From Monarcha castaneiventris obscurior (Eukaryota; Chordata; Aves; Passeriformes; Monarchidae), in contig JAMPIT010000493.1 in the NCBI GenBank assembly GCA_026261815.1, forward strand, positions 9,441,501 to 9,505,500: DNA of 64,000 nt, written 5' to 3'. The number at the start of each line of letters is the position of its first letter. Positions within the stretch are counted from its first letter, which is position 1. Both the position numbers and the translations under genes were made by a program. The notes under the pieces were generated by a model. It saw only the letters and a program-made list of their open reading frames with translations. It was not told the DNA's origin and did not search any database. Of this stretch, positions 21,226 to 33,159 are shown piece after piece.

Positions 21226-21520
21226 TGGAATCATGGAATGGTTTGGGTTGGAAAGGACCTTAAAGCTCATCCAGGGCCACCCCTGCCATGGCAGGCACGC
21301 CTTCCATTATCCCAGGCTGCTCCAACCTGGCCTTGGGCACTGCCAGGGATCCAGGGGCAGCCACAGCTTCTCTGGGCACCTGTGCCAGGGCCTGGCACCC
21401 TCCCAGGGAAGGATTCCTTCCCAATCTCAAATCTAAACCCACTCTCAGCTTGAAGCCATTTCTTCTCCTTGTCCTATCAGTACCTGGCAGATAAAAGATC
21501 TGTTTCTCCTTGAAGTCATC
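21226..21520 (-). mobile_element. CR1 LINE 3' end, about 295 bp
   Basis: Minus-strand CR1. The plus strand reads 'gaatcatggaatggtttggg', 'gaccttaaagctcatcca', 'cccctgccatggcaggcac', 'ctgctccaacctggccttgg' and 'cttctctgggcacc', through to the 'ttccttcccaatctcaaat' and 'ttctccttgtcctatca' blocks. This is the longest clean CR1 3' end in the window. It is 5'-truncated with no coding sequence left. Confidence 0.92.
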
Positions 21521-24500
21521 AGTGATAAAACTCCTGTTGACTTCTTGTTGTTGCAAGGAGCAGTTTGAGGGTTCTGGGTTTTGTAACACGGACAAAAATC
21601 AGCTGGAATCAAATGAATTTCAGTGATAACCTCGTTTAACAGAGCACCCTTATCCAAGGCAGAAAAAAGCAGAGATTTTCAAAAGATGCAGTGAGAAGTT
21701 GGTCGCAGAAAGAAGAGTGGGGATGAAAATGCAGCTAAGAATTCTTCCAAAGGCTCACCCTGTGCTGGGATCATCCAAGCTCCTGCTAACAAAGAGCTGT
21801 GAGGAGCTGGAGTTGCACATCTGTGATTTGGGCACCCTGAGTGGGTCTCTGCTGCTGCTGAGCACGTGGTGTTACCCTGATTTACACCTTCTGGGATACA
21901 CCTTCCCACAAAAATCCTGCCCCATTTATTTATTGCTCCTCTGCAAACAGCAGGAAGGGCAGAAATAACAACATCTTGCAGGAAAAGCCCAGGCAGCACA
22001 AAAAGAAACTATGGCAGGAGTAACAAACCCAGGGCTTGTGTCAGACCCTGCTCCAGATAAGGGGAAATATTTTTTAATGAAATCCAAGTATGGCCCTGGC
22101 AGATGTGGAAAGAATGAAGCAGGAAGGTATTTCCAATTCCCAGTGGAAACAGCTTTTGCACTGGGCTTGTTTTAATACTTTTTTCCAGTTGCCCCTTGCC
22201 CTCTTTGCTGTTTCCTTGGGGATTGGGGAGCTCCAGTGCCCTCATTCCAGACAGGAGCAAACCCAGGGAACGCCTGTCCAGGGCTGTGCAGCACCACAGG
22301 CAAGAGGAAGTCTGTGTTCCATGATTAATTCTCCTGCTGATTGGGAATTCTGATACCACGGGAGTGACAATAAAAATCCCTACACGTGGGAATTCTTTTC
22401 CACAAAACCAACCTTGCTCTCAAACACCTGCTAAAATCAGGGAAAATGGGGATTTCATGCTGGATTTCTCTTGTTTTTGTGCTTCCCACTGGGTGGCATT
22501 TCCCTGCCTCCTTCCCTTTTGCTTCTACAGTGCAGAAAGGAGTTATTTATGGGGGAGATAAGGGAGAACAAATCCTAGAAGAGCCTCTTTGGCCTCAATG
22601 CCATGTTTTTGACAAGTGTCCTACGTTTAAGAAAAATGAGGTTAAATCTTGAACTCCTTCTGAATAAATAATTGGACACTACACCCCAGGTGCTTGTGGG
22701 GATGCTGGTGAGGTTCTGCAGCTTCTTTAAATCTGAAAAAAAGATTTATTGCTCTTTTTCCCCAAGAAGGGAGTCCGTGTTTTGCACTGGAGAAAGGCCA
22801 ACTTCACCTCTCGATGGTTAAAAAGCCCCAAATTTTAGCTTGCACTTAAAATCCCTGCAAATGTTTTGGGTGGCAAAATTCTGTGGAAATTTGGGTTGAG
22901 CTGGGTAACATTTTTTCCTTACAATGCCTTCAGCACAATCCAAATTTCCAGAGCAAACAGCATTTTTTCCCCCCGAAGATTTTTCAGCGTACAGTGACAA
23001 TTTGCAATGTGTTATTCCAATTAATTGTCAACTGTTTCCAGATCTCGGAGCAGATCACTGGATATAAACCCGGCACTGAGACTCGATTTGCTTCTCTTTC
23101 CTCTCATTTATTTTCCAAGACAAGAGCTTTGGGGTGACCATCTGCTTCTCATTTCAAACCTGTCTGCTTTTGTTGATACCTGATGTCTTCTGCCTCATGC
23201 ACAAGCTCAATTAAAGATTGATAAGCAGGGCTTTGTTTTGACACAGCTCCCCTATTCCGAGCAGCAAAGCTTCACAATTCCAAGTTGTTTTTGTGGTGTG
23301 GGTTTTTTCAGGCACTTTAAATTCTCTTTTAGGCCCATGTTTGGCAACTATTTCCAAATCTGCTTTCGAGTTACCTTGTGGAAAGAAACAGAGACATTTT
23401 TGGGCTAAATTAGAGGCATTTGTGAAATGTGGGGCTGTAGGAAATGTAAAGTTAAGGCTCCATCTCTTCCTCCCTCCTGATTTTCATGCTAAACCCACTC
23501 AGTTTTTGGGCCAAAACAGCTTTATTTGCCTAATTCCTGGTGCGAGGATCACCCTGGCTCCTCTCCACTCTTTTGCCTCTGCTGCAGCTGCTGTCAGGTG
23601 CAAAGCTCCAGGCAGAGAGCCAAATACCAACCTCTCCACATCCTAAAAATGATGTTTATTCTCTTAATTGACTTCTTGTTTCCCCTGCCCCCGGTGGGAT
23701 AAAGCAGCTTCAAACCTTTCCCAACAGTCACCTCTGAAGTGGCAGGGACTTGGAGCAGGCTTGAAAAGGAAAATAGGATGAAATAACCAAAATGAGGAAG
23801 AAATTGTGTTTATCACCATCAAAATCTGCTTCTCCATCCCCTCTCAGAGCTCTGCAGGGAGCAAATGTGAGGACAAAGCTAAAAAGTGGGATCTAAACTC
23901 AGGTGCTGCTTGAACTCGGTTTTAATTCCAGTCTCCCACCTCTAAAAGCTCCAATCTTGCTTTTCCTCACCCAGGTTTTGTTCCAGGGTGTGATTCTTGC
24001 ATTAAGAATTTGGTCTTTTGAGGGTTTCAGGTAATGGAGAGGCCTGAGCCTGCCTGGAGGGTGCCTCAGCTCCCCTAAAACTTCAATTCCTCGCTTTATT
24101 TCCCCCCTCTTCCCACCCTACAAACAGAACTGTCTGATGTGAGGTAGGATGAACCTTAGACAGGAACTTCCCACTCTTCAGGTGGGAAGCTGCTCTTGTC
24201 TTCCCTTTTAATTATTCCCCAAAGCCTTTGATTATCCTCTATTTTCCCCCATCTAGGCAGAACATCATACGTAAGCAAAATCCTCAGGGTTTTATTTTTT
24301 TTCCCCTCTGTTTTCCTTACTCTGTTCATATTTTTCTCATAAAATCTGTCACCAGTGGCCAGTTCCTTTCTCTCTGTAATGGAAATTTTGGGCTTGCTGA
24401 AGAAAAAACCCCAATCCTAAATCATTAAGTAAGATAATATCTCAGAATTATTACTTAACAATAAGAAATTTTATAGCAGACGTTTTGACAGGACATTTTT

Positions 24501-24854
24501 CTCTTGGAAAACCATCCTTTTTTTTTTCTTCTCCCTTAGGTTACAAGGTGCTTAAATCATCTCTGCTGAAGGAAGGAGGAAACAGCTGTGGCTCAAACAC
24601 ACTTTTTCCGTCTGTCATTCCATCTTTATTTTCTCTTTCTGTGCATGCAGCACTCGCAGAGGGAAAGCAGCAGCGGCGGCAGGGTCAAGATTGGAAGTCC
24701 AAGAATGTAAACTTGAATTTGGATGGTTTTGGGCAAGGTCTGAGAGCAGGAGTTCTCTTTTCCCCTCGTTTTCTGGCCGGGCTGGAGAGCCCATTTCTGG
24801 GTGAAGAGGCAGGAGCTGGGATGTGCCAACCTCTGCTCACCCCTTCACCCCCGA
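21521..24854. other. Non-coding stretch, nothing assignable
   Basis: About 3.3 kb of unique, moderately AT-rich sequence. I found no repeat family, RNA gene or supported exon. The longest open frame before the minisatellite (23293-23646) has no recognised domain. Confidence 0.5.
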
Positions 24855-25830
24855 GCCAGGCTGTGGATCCAATTCCCAGAATGTGGATCCCTTTCCTAAA
24901 TTGTGGATTCCCTTCCCAGGCTCTGGATCCCCTTTCCAGACTGTGGATCCCTTTCCCACTCTGTGGATCCCTTTCCCAGGCTGTGGATCCCTTTCCCACT
25001 CTCTGGATCCCCTTCCCAAGCTGTGAATTCTCTTCCCAGACTTTGGATTCCTTTCCCAGGCTCTGGATCTCTTTCCCAGGTTCTGGATCCCTTTCCTAGA
25101 TTGTGTATTCCCTTCCCAGGCTATGGATCCCCTTTTCAGACTGTGGATCACTTTCCCACTTTCTGGATCCCCTTCCCAAGCTGTGAATTCTCTTCCCAGA
25201 CTTTGGGTTCCTTTCCCAGGCTCTGGATCCCTTTTCCAGGCTGTGGATCATCTTCCCACACTGTGGAACCCCTTTCCCAAGATACTGATCCCATTTCCCA
25301 GGCTCTGGGTCCCCTTCTCAGGCTCTGGATCCCTTTTCCAAGCTATTGATCCCTTTTCCCAGACTGTGGATCCCTCTCCCAGATTGTGGATCCCTCTCCC
25401 AGATTGTGGATCCCTTTCCCAGGCTGTGGATCCCTTTCCCAGACTGTGGATCCCTTTCCCAGACTGTGGATCCAATTCCCAGACTGTGGATCCCTTTCCT
25501 AAATTGTGGATTCCCTTTCCCAGGCTGTGGATCCCTTTCCCAGGCTGTGGATCCCTTTCCCACTCTCTGGATCCCCTTCCCAAGCTGTGAATTCTCTTCC
25601 CAGGCTGTGGATCCAATTCCCAGGCTCTGGATTCCTTTCCCAGGCTGTGGATCCCTTTCCTAAATTGTGGATTCCCTTTCCCAGGCTGTGGATCCCTTTC
25701 CCAGACTGTGGATCTCTTCCCCACTCTCTGGATCCCCTTCCCAAGCTGTGGATCCCTTTCCCAGGCTGTGGATCCCTTTCCCAGGCTCTGGATCCCTTTC
25801 CCAGACTGTGGATTCCTTTCCCAGCTGCTC
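24855..25830. repeat. 20-bp minisatellite with BamHI site, about 48 units
   Basis: Unit close to CTTTCCCAGGCTGTGGATCC. Most units keep the GGATCC hexamer. A distinctive variant set (CCCACTCTCTGG, then CCCAAGCTGTGAATTCTC) recurs at 24995 and 25155, exactly 160 bp apart, and at 25559 and 25720, 161 bp apart. This shows eight-unit higher-order duplication. Open frames of about 150-200 codons in several frames arise because the motif lacks stops. Confidence 0.97.
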
Positions 25831-25896
25831 CCATTTAATCTGAGGAGATTCCCTGGACCAAACTTAACCCACCCAAAGAAAGGACAAGCACCTCAA

Positions 25897-25996
25897 TGAT
25901 CATGGAATCACCAAGGTTGGAAAAAGATCTCCAAGGTCGGAAAAGACCTCCAAGATGATCAAGTCCAACATTCCGATGTCCAGTTTTCAGGGATCC
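25897..25996 (-). mobile_element. LINE (CR1-type) 3' tail fragment
   Basis: Plus strand 'atcatggaatcaccaaggttgg', a duplicated 'aagatctccaaggtcggaaa', 'gacctccaagatgatcaagtccaac' matches the reverse complement of an avian CR1-type terminus. It has a short internal duplication of the ggttggaaaa block. Confidence 0.7.
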
Positions 25997-27495
25997 CTTT
26001 AGGCTGAGATTATTGAAAATCAAAAGCTTGGAGGGCCATGATCCCAGATGGACACAAAGTGTTCTCTGCTTCTTTAATAGAGATTTTTCCCAAATTGTCC
26101 CTTCTAAACCTTTCCCTCTTTCCATCCCAAGCATTTCTTGTGCTCTAACATTCCTCAGCTCCGTTTTCAGGAATTCAAATTTTGGATCAGATCCAGGTTG
26201 GTGCCTGTGGAAGTGGCTACTTCCAAGGAAGCCTCAGGATGCCTGATAACAAGTATAGAAAACCAGCCTGGATAAATATCATCCACATCAAAGGTGTTTA
26301 AGTGCTGAAATCCAATAAGGAGTAATTCAAATTAATAATATTCAGGAGAACTTCCGAATTCCAGGCCTCATTCCACAGTGGGAGAGTAAAATATCAACAT
26401 GACAACATCAAGGGAGAGTTTTCCATCGGGGGAAAGTGTCTAGGAGTTTATATTTCATTTTTCCATGAATTTCTTTTGAAGGAACAGACTGGATCATCGT
26501 GGAGCTGGAACACGGAGAGATTCTGCTCTTTTCTGTTGAGCAAAGAAAGGTTCTGAACTAAAACATCCCAACAAAAAAACCAATGACAATTTGGGTGAAA
26601 AAGAAGTGGATAATCCCACAGTTATTGTTCATTTTGTGCCAGCTAAACCAGGTTGGCACCCATCCCAAAAAAGCCAGCACATATTTTGACTTTGATTTTC
26701 GTTTTCTCCTTCCTTTCAAAAACTTTGATTCTCATTTTCTCCTTCCTTTAACAAACTTTGATTCTCATTTTCTCCTTCCTTTAACAAACTGCCCCTGTGA
26801 AGTCAGCCAGGATTTAAACAAATACATCTATAGCATGATAACACTGCCCTGAAACAAAATAATCAGGAATGAGGCCTGAAATAACTGTCTGAAGAACTGG
26901 GAAACGTAAATCAGCCCAGGAGTTGGAATAACAGGGAGGTGATGATGGAGCCTGGCTGAGGTGGTTCTGCCTGAGAACCAAGAGCTTGTTTTGATAGGAG
27001 GAGCATCGGATGGATCAGTGCAAGGTCTGGGTGTTCCACGGGGTTCCTGGGCCAATCCATCTCCCAGAAATCTGTCACAAAGGGCAAATGGGCTCTGTAA
27101 TTCTTCCCACAAGTTGCATTATTTTGTGGGAGCAGAGCAGCTTTTAACTGACAAAGACAGATCTCACCTTGGCAAGCCAGGACTCTTATCTAATCTTTTT
27201 TACCTTTTTTTTTACATAAACCTCGCTAATTTTCTGTTAAACTTTTCTTTGTTTTTGCTTTGGAGCTATAGGAAGGCTGTTAATTCCGAGACTTGCACCT
27301 CTCCTGTAGATCCCTGTGGACTCTTCCTTGATGGAAATAAATATTGCTCCTTTTTATTACTTGATGGCAAAGAGCTCAACTCAACAAAGGGAGTTTTTTC
27401 AGTGCGTTTGAGTTCTCAATTTCCATCTTTATAGAACTCTTTCAGACTTTTCCACAAATATTTCCCAGAGCCTCAGGGACACAGGGTGTGCCTTA
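25997..27495. other. Non-coding stretch
   Basis: Unique sequence, except for the small 33-bp tandem repeat listed separately. No gene recognised. Confidence 0.5.
26691..26789. repeat. 33-bp tandem repeat, three units
   Basis: Units at 26691, 26724 and 26757, each starting TTTGATT and containing TTTTCTCCTTCCTTT. The second and third are identical and the first differs at a few positions, so the last duplication is recent. Confidence 0.95.
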
Positions 27496-27612
27496 TCAAT
27501 CATGGAATGCTTTGGGTTGGAAGAGACCTTAAAAATCATCTTATTCCATGGGTAGGGACACTTTTAATTATCCCAGGGGCTCCAAGCTGGCCTTGGACAC
27601 TGCCAGGGATCC
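27496..27612 (-). mobile_element. CR1 LINE 3' end, proximal part
   Basis: Plus strand 'tcatggaatgctttgggttgg', 'gagaccttaaaaatcatc' and 'ggccttggacactgccaggg' is a CR1 3' end read on the minus strand. It breaks off at 'ggatcc' (27612) and resumes at 27789. Confidence 0.88.
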
Positions 27613-27788
27613 TTGTGATCTGAAAGAGAGTGGGCCTGGCACAGAGCAAAGTCAGGACCCTGAATTTTAGAAGAGAAAACTTTCAGTTTTTTTAATAATT
27701 AGTGGACGAGATCCTCAGGAAACTGGCCTTAAGGACAGCATAGCTGACCAAAGCTGGAAACACATTAATGAGTTTGCTGATGTTGCCA
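27613..27788 (+). mobile_element. CR1 ORF2 fragment lodged inside a CR1 tail
   Basis: In one plus-strand frame (about 27643-27759) the translation reads SKVRTLNFRRENFQFF, then two stops, then LVDEILRKLALRTA. This resembles the segment between the endonuclease and reverse transcriptase of avian CR1 ORF2 (an LDFRRANF-like motif). It is broken by three in-frame stops. It replaces about a dozen bases of the surrounding minus-strand CR1, so it is an insertion with a small deletion, or a rearrangement. Assignment is from recalled family features. Confidence 0.5.
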
Positions 27789-27880
27789 AGCTTCTCTGGG
27801 CACCCTGTGCTAGGGCCTCATCACCCTCACAGGGAACAAATCCTTCCTAAAACCCAAATTAATCCATGATTTCTTTCTTT
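27789..27880 (-). mobile_element. CR1 LINE 3' end, distal part
   Basis: Continuation of the CR1 copy that starts at 27496: 'agcttctctgggcaccctgtg', 'agggcctcatcaccctcaca', 'gggaacaaatccttccta' and an 'aacccaaatt' block. Confidence 0.85.
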
Positions 27881-27990
27881 CACACCCCATTTATTGCAGG
27901 GTTTGCATCCCTGTGACCCTCGGAGCGAGGATGCCCCAAATAAAGGAGCCCAGATTTCAGTCCATCCCCCTGCCCTGAGCTGGACACCTC

Positions 27991-29023
27991 TGCCACCCCC
28001 TCAGGGTGCCACCCCCTCAGGATTCCACCCCTCAGGATTCCACCCCCTCAGGGTGTCACCCCTCAGGATGCCACCCCCTCAGGATGCCACCCTCAGGATT
28101 CCACCCCCTCAGGGTGTCACCCCTCAGGATGCCACTCTCTCAGGATGTCACCCCCTCAGGATGTCACCCCTCAGGATTCCACCCCTTCAGGATGTCACCC
28201 CTCAGGATTCCACCCCCTCAGGATGCCACCCCTCAGGATTCCACCCCCTCAGGATGCCACCCCCTCAGGATTCCACCTCCTCAGGGTGCCACCCCCTCAG
28301 GATGTCACCCCTCAGGATGCCACCCCTCAGGATTCCACCTCATCAGGGTGCCACCCCTCAGGATTCCACCCCTCAGGATTCCACCTCCTCAGGGTGCCAC
28401 CCCTCAGGATTCCACCCCATCAGGATTCCACCTCCTCAGGGTGCCACCCCTCAGGATGCCACCCCTCAAGATTCCACCCCATCAGGATTCCACCTCCTCA
28501 GGGTGCCACCCCTCAGGATTCCACCCCTCAGGATTCCACCCCATCAGGATTCCACCCCATCAGGATTCCACCTCCTCAGGATGCCACCCCTCAGGATTCC
28601 ACCCCTCAGGATTCCACCTCCTCAGGATTCCACCCCCTCAGGATGCCACCCTCAGGATTCCACCCCCTCAGGATTCCACCTCCTCAGGATTCCACCCCCT
28701 CAGGATGCCACCCTCAGGATTCCACCCCCTCAGGATTCCACCCCTCAGGATTCCACCCCTCAGGGTGCCACTCCTCAGGATTCCACCCCCTCAGGATGTC
28801 ACCCCTCAGGATTCCACCCCCTCAGGATGTCACCCCTCAGGATTCCACCCCCTCAGGATGTCACCCCTCAGGATGCCACCCCCTCAGGATGCCACCCCTC
28901 AGGATTCCACCCCTCAGGATGCCACCCCTCAGGATTCCACCCCTCAGGATTCCACCCCCTCAGGATTCCACCCCTCAGGATGCCACCCCCTCAGGATTCC
29001 ACCCCCTCAGGATGCTGATGCCA
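27991..29023. repeat. 15/16-bp minisatellite, about 65 units
   Basis: Units GGATTCCACCCCTCA (15 bp) and GGATTCCACCCCCTCA (16 bp), with frequent GGATGCC, GGATGTC and GGGTGCC variants. Because 15- and 16-bp units mix, three plus frames are open for several hundred codons (Pro/Ser/Gln/His-rich). These are repeat artefacts. The array continues for about 40 bp after the LTR at 29024-29489. Confidence 0.97.
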
Positions 29024-29489
29024 TGATGAATTTTGTCTTTTCTTTTATACCCCTGTTATACCTTTCTGCAACTTCTGTATTCTTGGTGCTTTTTGCCTAC
29101 GTTCTTGGACTTGTTTGTTAAGCCAAGAGACTGAACATTTTAGAGGCTCCGTAGTTCGGGTGCCAGGGTGCCCAGAGCCCAAGGTCCTCTCCAGAACACA
29201 TTTTGTAAACTAAGACAGAACCATCCAGAGGAAGGTTCCTTGGGAGGGGGGGGCTCATTTGAGCCTCTCATTGGGGAATATTTGATAGATATGCTAATTA
29301 GTAAGACCTGGAATGTAAGACCAGATCTAGAAGAGGGAGACTTTGCAGTGGGGATGGTGGGGTGCACAGAGGTGTATTCGACCTGTTCGTGGTGCACCTA
29401 AGGATCCTTACAATAAATACCAAGGTAAAACCCTTTTTCCCCTTCTAACCGTGTTCACCTCTTGATTTTTAAGACCAGGAAAGGCATCA
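29024..29489 (+). mobile_element. Solo LTR inside the minisatellite, 6-bp target duplication
   Basis: 466 bp starting TGATGAATTTTG and ending AAAGGCATCA. It is flanked by a perfect 6-bp duplication ATGCCA (29018-29023 and 29490-29495) that is itself part of a minisatellite unit. AATAAA at 29412-29417 lies about 72 bp from the 3' end, giving plus orientation. Six-base duplications are typical of class II (ERVK/alpha-beta-like) elements. No internal retroviral sequence remains. Confidence 0.88.
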
Positions 29490-29530
29490 ATGCCAGCCCT
29501 CAGGATGCCAGCCCTCAGGATGCCACCCCC
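29490..29530. repeat. Right-hand remnant of the split minisatellite
   Basis: 'atgccagccctcagg' units, two and a half copies, directly after the LTR. They carry a GCCAGCC variant not seen left of the LTR. Confidence 0.9.
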
Positions 29531-31393
29531 AGTGCTGGGCACTACCAGGGGAGGTTTTCTCTCCCCAGATCCCTGCAGGAGCCCAGGGGAGGCCGCTCAG
29601 ATCCCAGCCCTGCTCAGTCCCAGGCTGTTCCTCGGGCTCGCAGCAGGAGCTGTGCCCAAGGCAGGACGTTCCTGGGAACTCAAGTGAGTCACTGGTGTCG
29701 TTATTTAATCCCCTGCATCGATGGATGGGAATGGCAAAAGGTCTCCTGCAAACTCCACCTCGTTTTGTGCTATTCCTTCAGGTGTTCCCGAGCTGAGCAG
29801 GCATTGGGATAATTGGAGAAGGAGTTTAAAAAGAAGAAATTAATAATTTCCACGTTACCCCTGTGAAAACTCACTTCTTGCCTCATGTGCATCCACCAAG
29901 ATCGAATAAAGCCCTGAAACTTCATTTTTTTCTGTGGAAAACATGTGAGTAACACTATTGACATTGGCTCAGAGGAGCAGAGCACCAGGAACAGGGAGAG
30001 CTGCTGCTTTTTCTCTCATCAGAAAGGTGGGGAAGTCAGCAGAGATAAGAAAAGGCACATTTGGCAATGCATGAGGTGGTCACAGATCAATATTTTTCAT
30101 GCAAAATGTTTTCCTTAGTTGAAAAACGCTTTGGTTTTGCAGATACAATTTAGGACACAAAAACAGACTTTTGGAACATTCTTGTTTTGAATTTCAAGTG
30201 TTAATGAACTTCAAATTATTTGTTTTTTAGAAAAACCCCATCTTTTGCAGGTGCCCCCTTGCCTGAAAGCTTGATTTTTTTCACCAGAACCATTCCAAGT
30301 GTTTGGTTTTCAGCACAAAAAGTACAAACACTTTAAAATATTCAGGATTTTTCGCTCTTTGATGAGGTCCATTTTTTCAAAGTGCACAGAAGTTTCTGTG
30401 AGATAAAAGGCAGGAAAACGAGCACAGAAAATGATGAAATGATGGGGCCAGTGACAGCCAGGAGCAGCTGTGGGTGAGGGTCCTGCTGATGCACAAATCT
30501 CTGTAGTTTTGTCTAATTAGGACGAGAATTCTTGCCCTAGAAAATCACCATCCTTAAACCAAGGCCTAAACTTTGCAACGTTGTAAAAGACCTGAAAATG
30601 CATCTTGGACTGGAAAGGTTTAGTCAGCTTCAGCACCAGAGTTCATTTCTAATGATGGAAAATTGCTAATCTTCCCAAGTTTGTCACCAAACCAGCGCTG
30701 AAGTCTGAATGGAAAAAGTTTTGCAGTCGTTTCTGTGAAATGTCATGGAATTCAGAAAAGGAGAAAAATAAAGAGAGTGTTCTTTCTGTTTGGCTCTTTA
30801 TTCTTGCAGGGGCAAGAATATATAATTTTATATAAGGATTTATATGTGGATTTTGTGTCTTGTAATCAGCAGCCTGGACCCCCCTGACCCCTCTCAGGAA
30901 AATCCTTCAGGTACCAGGAAAACCTTGATGGGAAAAGAGCTTTGGGAGGAGCTTGGAGTCAAATTCCAAAGCTCCAGAAGTCACCATTTCCTAGATGTTC
31001 AATTAGGAATTAAAAGTGCTAATTACTGTCTGCCAACACGTTTTAACAAATACGGTTGGGGCATTTTAAAATAATCTGATTAACAGGGGTTTTTAGCCTC
31101 TTTATCTCAAAAAATTACCTTGTAACCCATTGTTTTGGTAGTTCACAGTGCTTTGGGGCTAAATAGAAATGTGAAATGTTTCCATTTACCCAACTTTTAG
31201 GAAAAAAATCTTCTTATTGCCCACGTGACAACCTTGAAAATTAATAGGTGATGTCAGGAGGGAGAGGAGCAAAGCAAGGACCCCCCAGCCCAGAGAGTAA
31301 ATAGCAGTGTCAGAGGCAATTCACTCACTAATCTCATGTAAAGAGCAGATCTAAATGTGTCAGGTGATGGAGACCCAGCCCAGCTCCACCTGG
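29531..31393. other. Non-coding stretch, nothing assignable
   Basis: Unique AT-rich sequence. No gene, RNA or repeat family recognised. Confidence 0.5.
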
Positions 31394-31452
31394 CTCCCTG
31401 GAAAATCTCCCTGGAAAAGCTCCCTGGAAAAGCTCCCTGGAAAAGCTGCCTG
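31394..31452. repeat. 13-bp tandem repeat, about 4.5 units
   Basis: CTCCCTGGAAAAG (first unit ends AAAAT) repeats at 31394, 31407, 31420 and 31433, with a partial unit after. Confidence 0.95.
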
Positions 31453-31674
31453 AGCCATGGAAAGAATGGAAGTTACAGAGCCCTCAGCAGCAGGAGCAGA
31501 GCTTTGGAGGTGACAAAAGCCTCACTGAGCACGTGGTTGGTGGCACAATGAGATGGGTTTTAAATCCCACACCTTCTGCTCCACAACATTTCCAGCTGGG
31601 TGCAAAATACCTCACACAGGGGGTCTGTAAAGTAACAAACCTCGTAAAATATTCAATATTGAATGTATTTATAT

Positions 31675-31765
31675 AATCATAGAATGTCCTGAGGGAAGGG
31701 AGCCACAAGGACCATCAAGCTCAAACCCTGGACACCCCAAATATCAAATCACGTGCCAAAGAGAT
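31675..31765 (-). mobile_element. LINE (CR1-type) 3' tail fragment
   Basis: Plus strand 'aatcatagaatgtcctgag', 'gccacaaggaccatcaagctc', 'aaaccctggacacccc' and 'caaatcacgtgcc' is the same tail type as the fragment at 1611-1702. Confidence 0.7.
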
Positions 31766-32713
31766 TTGTCCAAGTGGTTCTGGAGCTCTGGCAGGCTTGG
31801 AGCAGTGCCCATTCCCTGGGGAGCCTCTGGAGAAAGAACTTTTTCCCAGAAGCAGGCACTGCTCCACACCTGGGTGGCATCTCCAGAGCGTGGAAAGGGT
31901 CAGGGCAGAAAAGGAGCTGCAAAAGCTCTGAAATTTTGGGCTCCCTGGGAGTTACATGGAATAGAAGGGAATTAAACCTCTCCTTTTGACTATTCCTCCT
32001 TAATCAAGACCATCTCCTTCCACAATACAAAAATTTAACATTTTCCTGTTGAAGTTCCCGTGATTTTGCTCGGATGTTTCCCTCTAATTTCACCTTTTGC
32101 AGCCACTTCTCCACAAAGCCTGACAGTTTCTTGGAAATGCTGTTTCTCAGTGTTGGGTACCTCCTGTATCCTTCACAAAAAACCCCTCACACGTTCCCGA
32201 GTTCATAGACAGAACAGCTGTGCACCTTTATTGCACATATGCTGCACTCTGGTTTGGCTCGTGTGCCAGCAGACAGGAAAGTTTTATTTTTAGGCAGATG
32301 TGAAAGCCCTAATTTGTTGCAGAGGGGGATAGAGAGCCTAAGAATAGCTCACAACGCAGCCACTGCCAAATTAATTAACGCAGACCAAAACAGGTTACAG
32401 CTCCCGAGCCAAAGCTACTATTTTCCACTTCCCCAGCTTTCCCCCTCTCCAAAACAGTGGAGTAGGGCTGGAGCTGGAAGAAATGTCCTTGTTCCCTATG
32501 ATCTCTACTCATTCCTGGAGGATTTTTTTGAGGGATTGTGCAGGGAGGTTTGTCCTGACCTCACAAAACTCTGGTGGAAGGGACCAACCTGGTGGTGAGA
32601 TTTCTGCCATGAATGACCAATAACTCCCTTGGGGATGGACACATCCCGGATTTCCCAGCTGGGAAGGGGCGTGGAGGAGGAAATCTCAGAGCTCTGGAGA
32701 AGGTTTGGAGGCC
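31766..32713. other. Non-coding stretch
   Basis: Unique sequence. 32290-32400 contains a homeodomain-type AAATTAATTAACG cluster and low-repeat sequence that could be conserved non-coding DNA. I cannot test conservation from one sequence. Confidence 0.35.
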
Positions 32714-32717
32714 CAGC

Positions 32718-33155
32718 TGATGCCTTCTGCAGCCACCCAGAAACAGAGACCAGACAAGAGGAAGGGAATAAAGGTCGGGGTTTATTTGAAGGCCTTCAAG
32801 GCACACCCTGGGGGAGCCAGAGGCTGCCTCCAAAAATGGACCCCAAGATGGACCCCAGGTCACGAGTTCTTCACACCTTTATAGGTTTGGTTCATTTGCA
32901 TACCACGGTTAATTCTCCAATTAAAGCCCCAGTTCAATGATGGAATTCCCCTCAGCTTGCTCCCCCCTTAGAGGCTTTGGGTTACACATTTTGGGCCTAG
33001 CAGAGCCTGGCTGTCCTTGAAGGCAAAGCCTGGAGAGGCTTTGTTGTGTCTGCCCAGCACGAGAGAGCAGAAATTCCAGGCTACAAGGAACTTCAGAGTC
33101 ACACTCTAAGCAGTACAGAATTTGAAAAATAGAAAAGTTAAAACCTAAGGCATCA
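32718..33155 (-). mobile_element. Solo LTR, main family, copy 3
   Basis: 438 bp with intact TGATGCCTT / AAGGCATCA termini and a perfect 4-bp duplication CAGC (32714-32717 and 33156-33159). Minus-strand TATA (plus-strand CTTTATAG 32877-32884), octamer and AATAAA are present. Confidence 0.93.
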
Positions 33156-33159
33156 CAGC

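Noticed and set aside
24485..25838. Trp/Ile/Pro/Gly-repeat proteins on both strands
   Set aside because: Products of the 20-bp minisatellite read in all frames; no start context or non-repeat domain.
27894..29121. Three overlapping Pro/His/Gln-rich frames of about 290-375 codons
   Set aside because: They arise from the 15/16-bp minisatellite; the mixture of unit lengths shifts the frame repeatedly.
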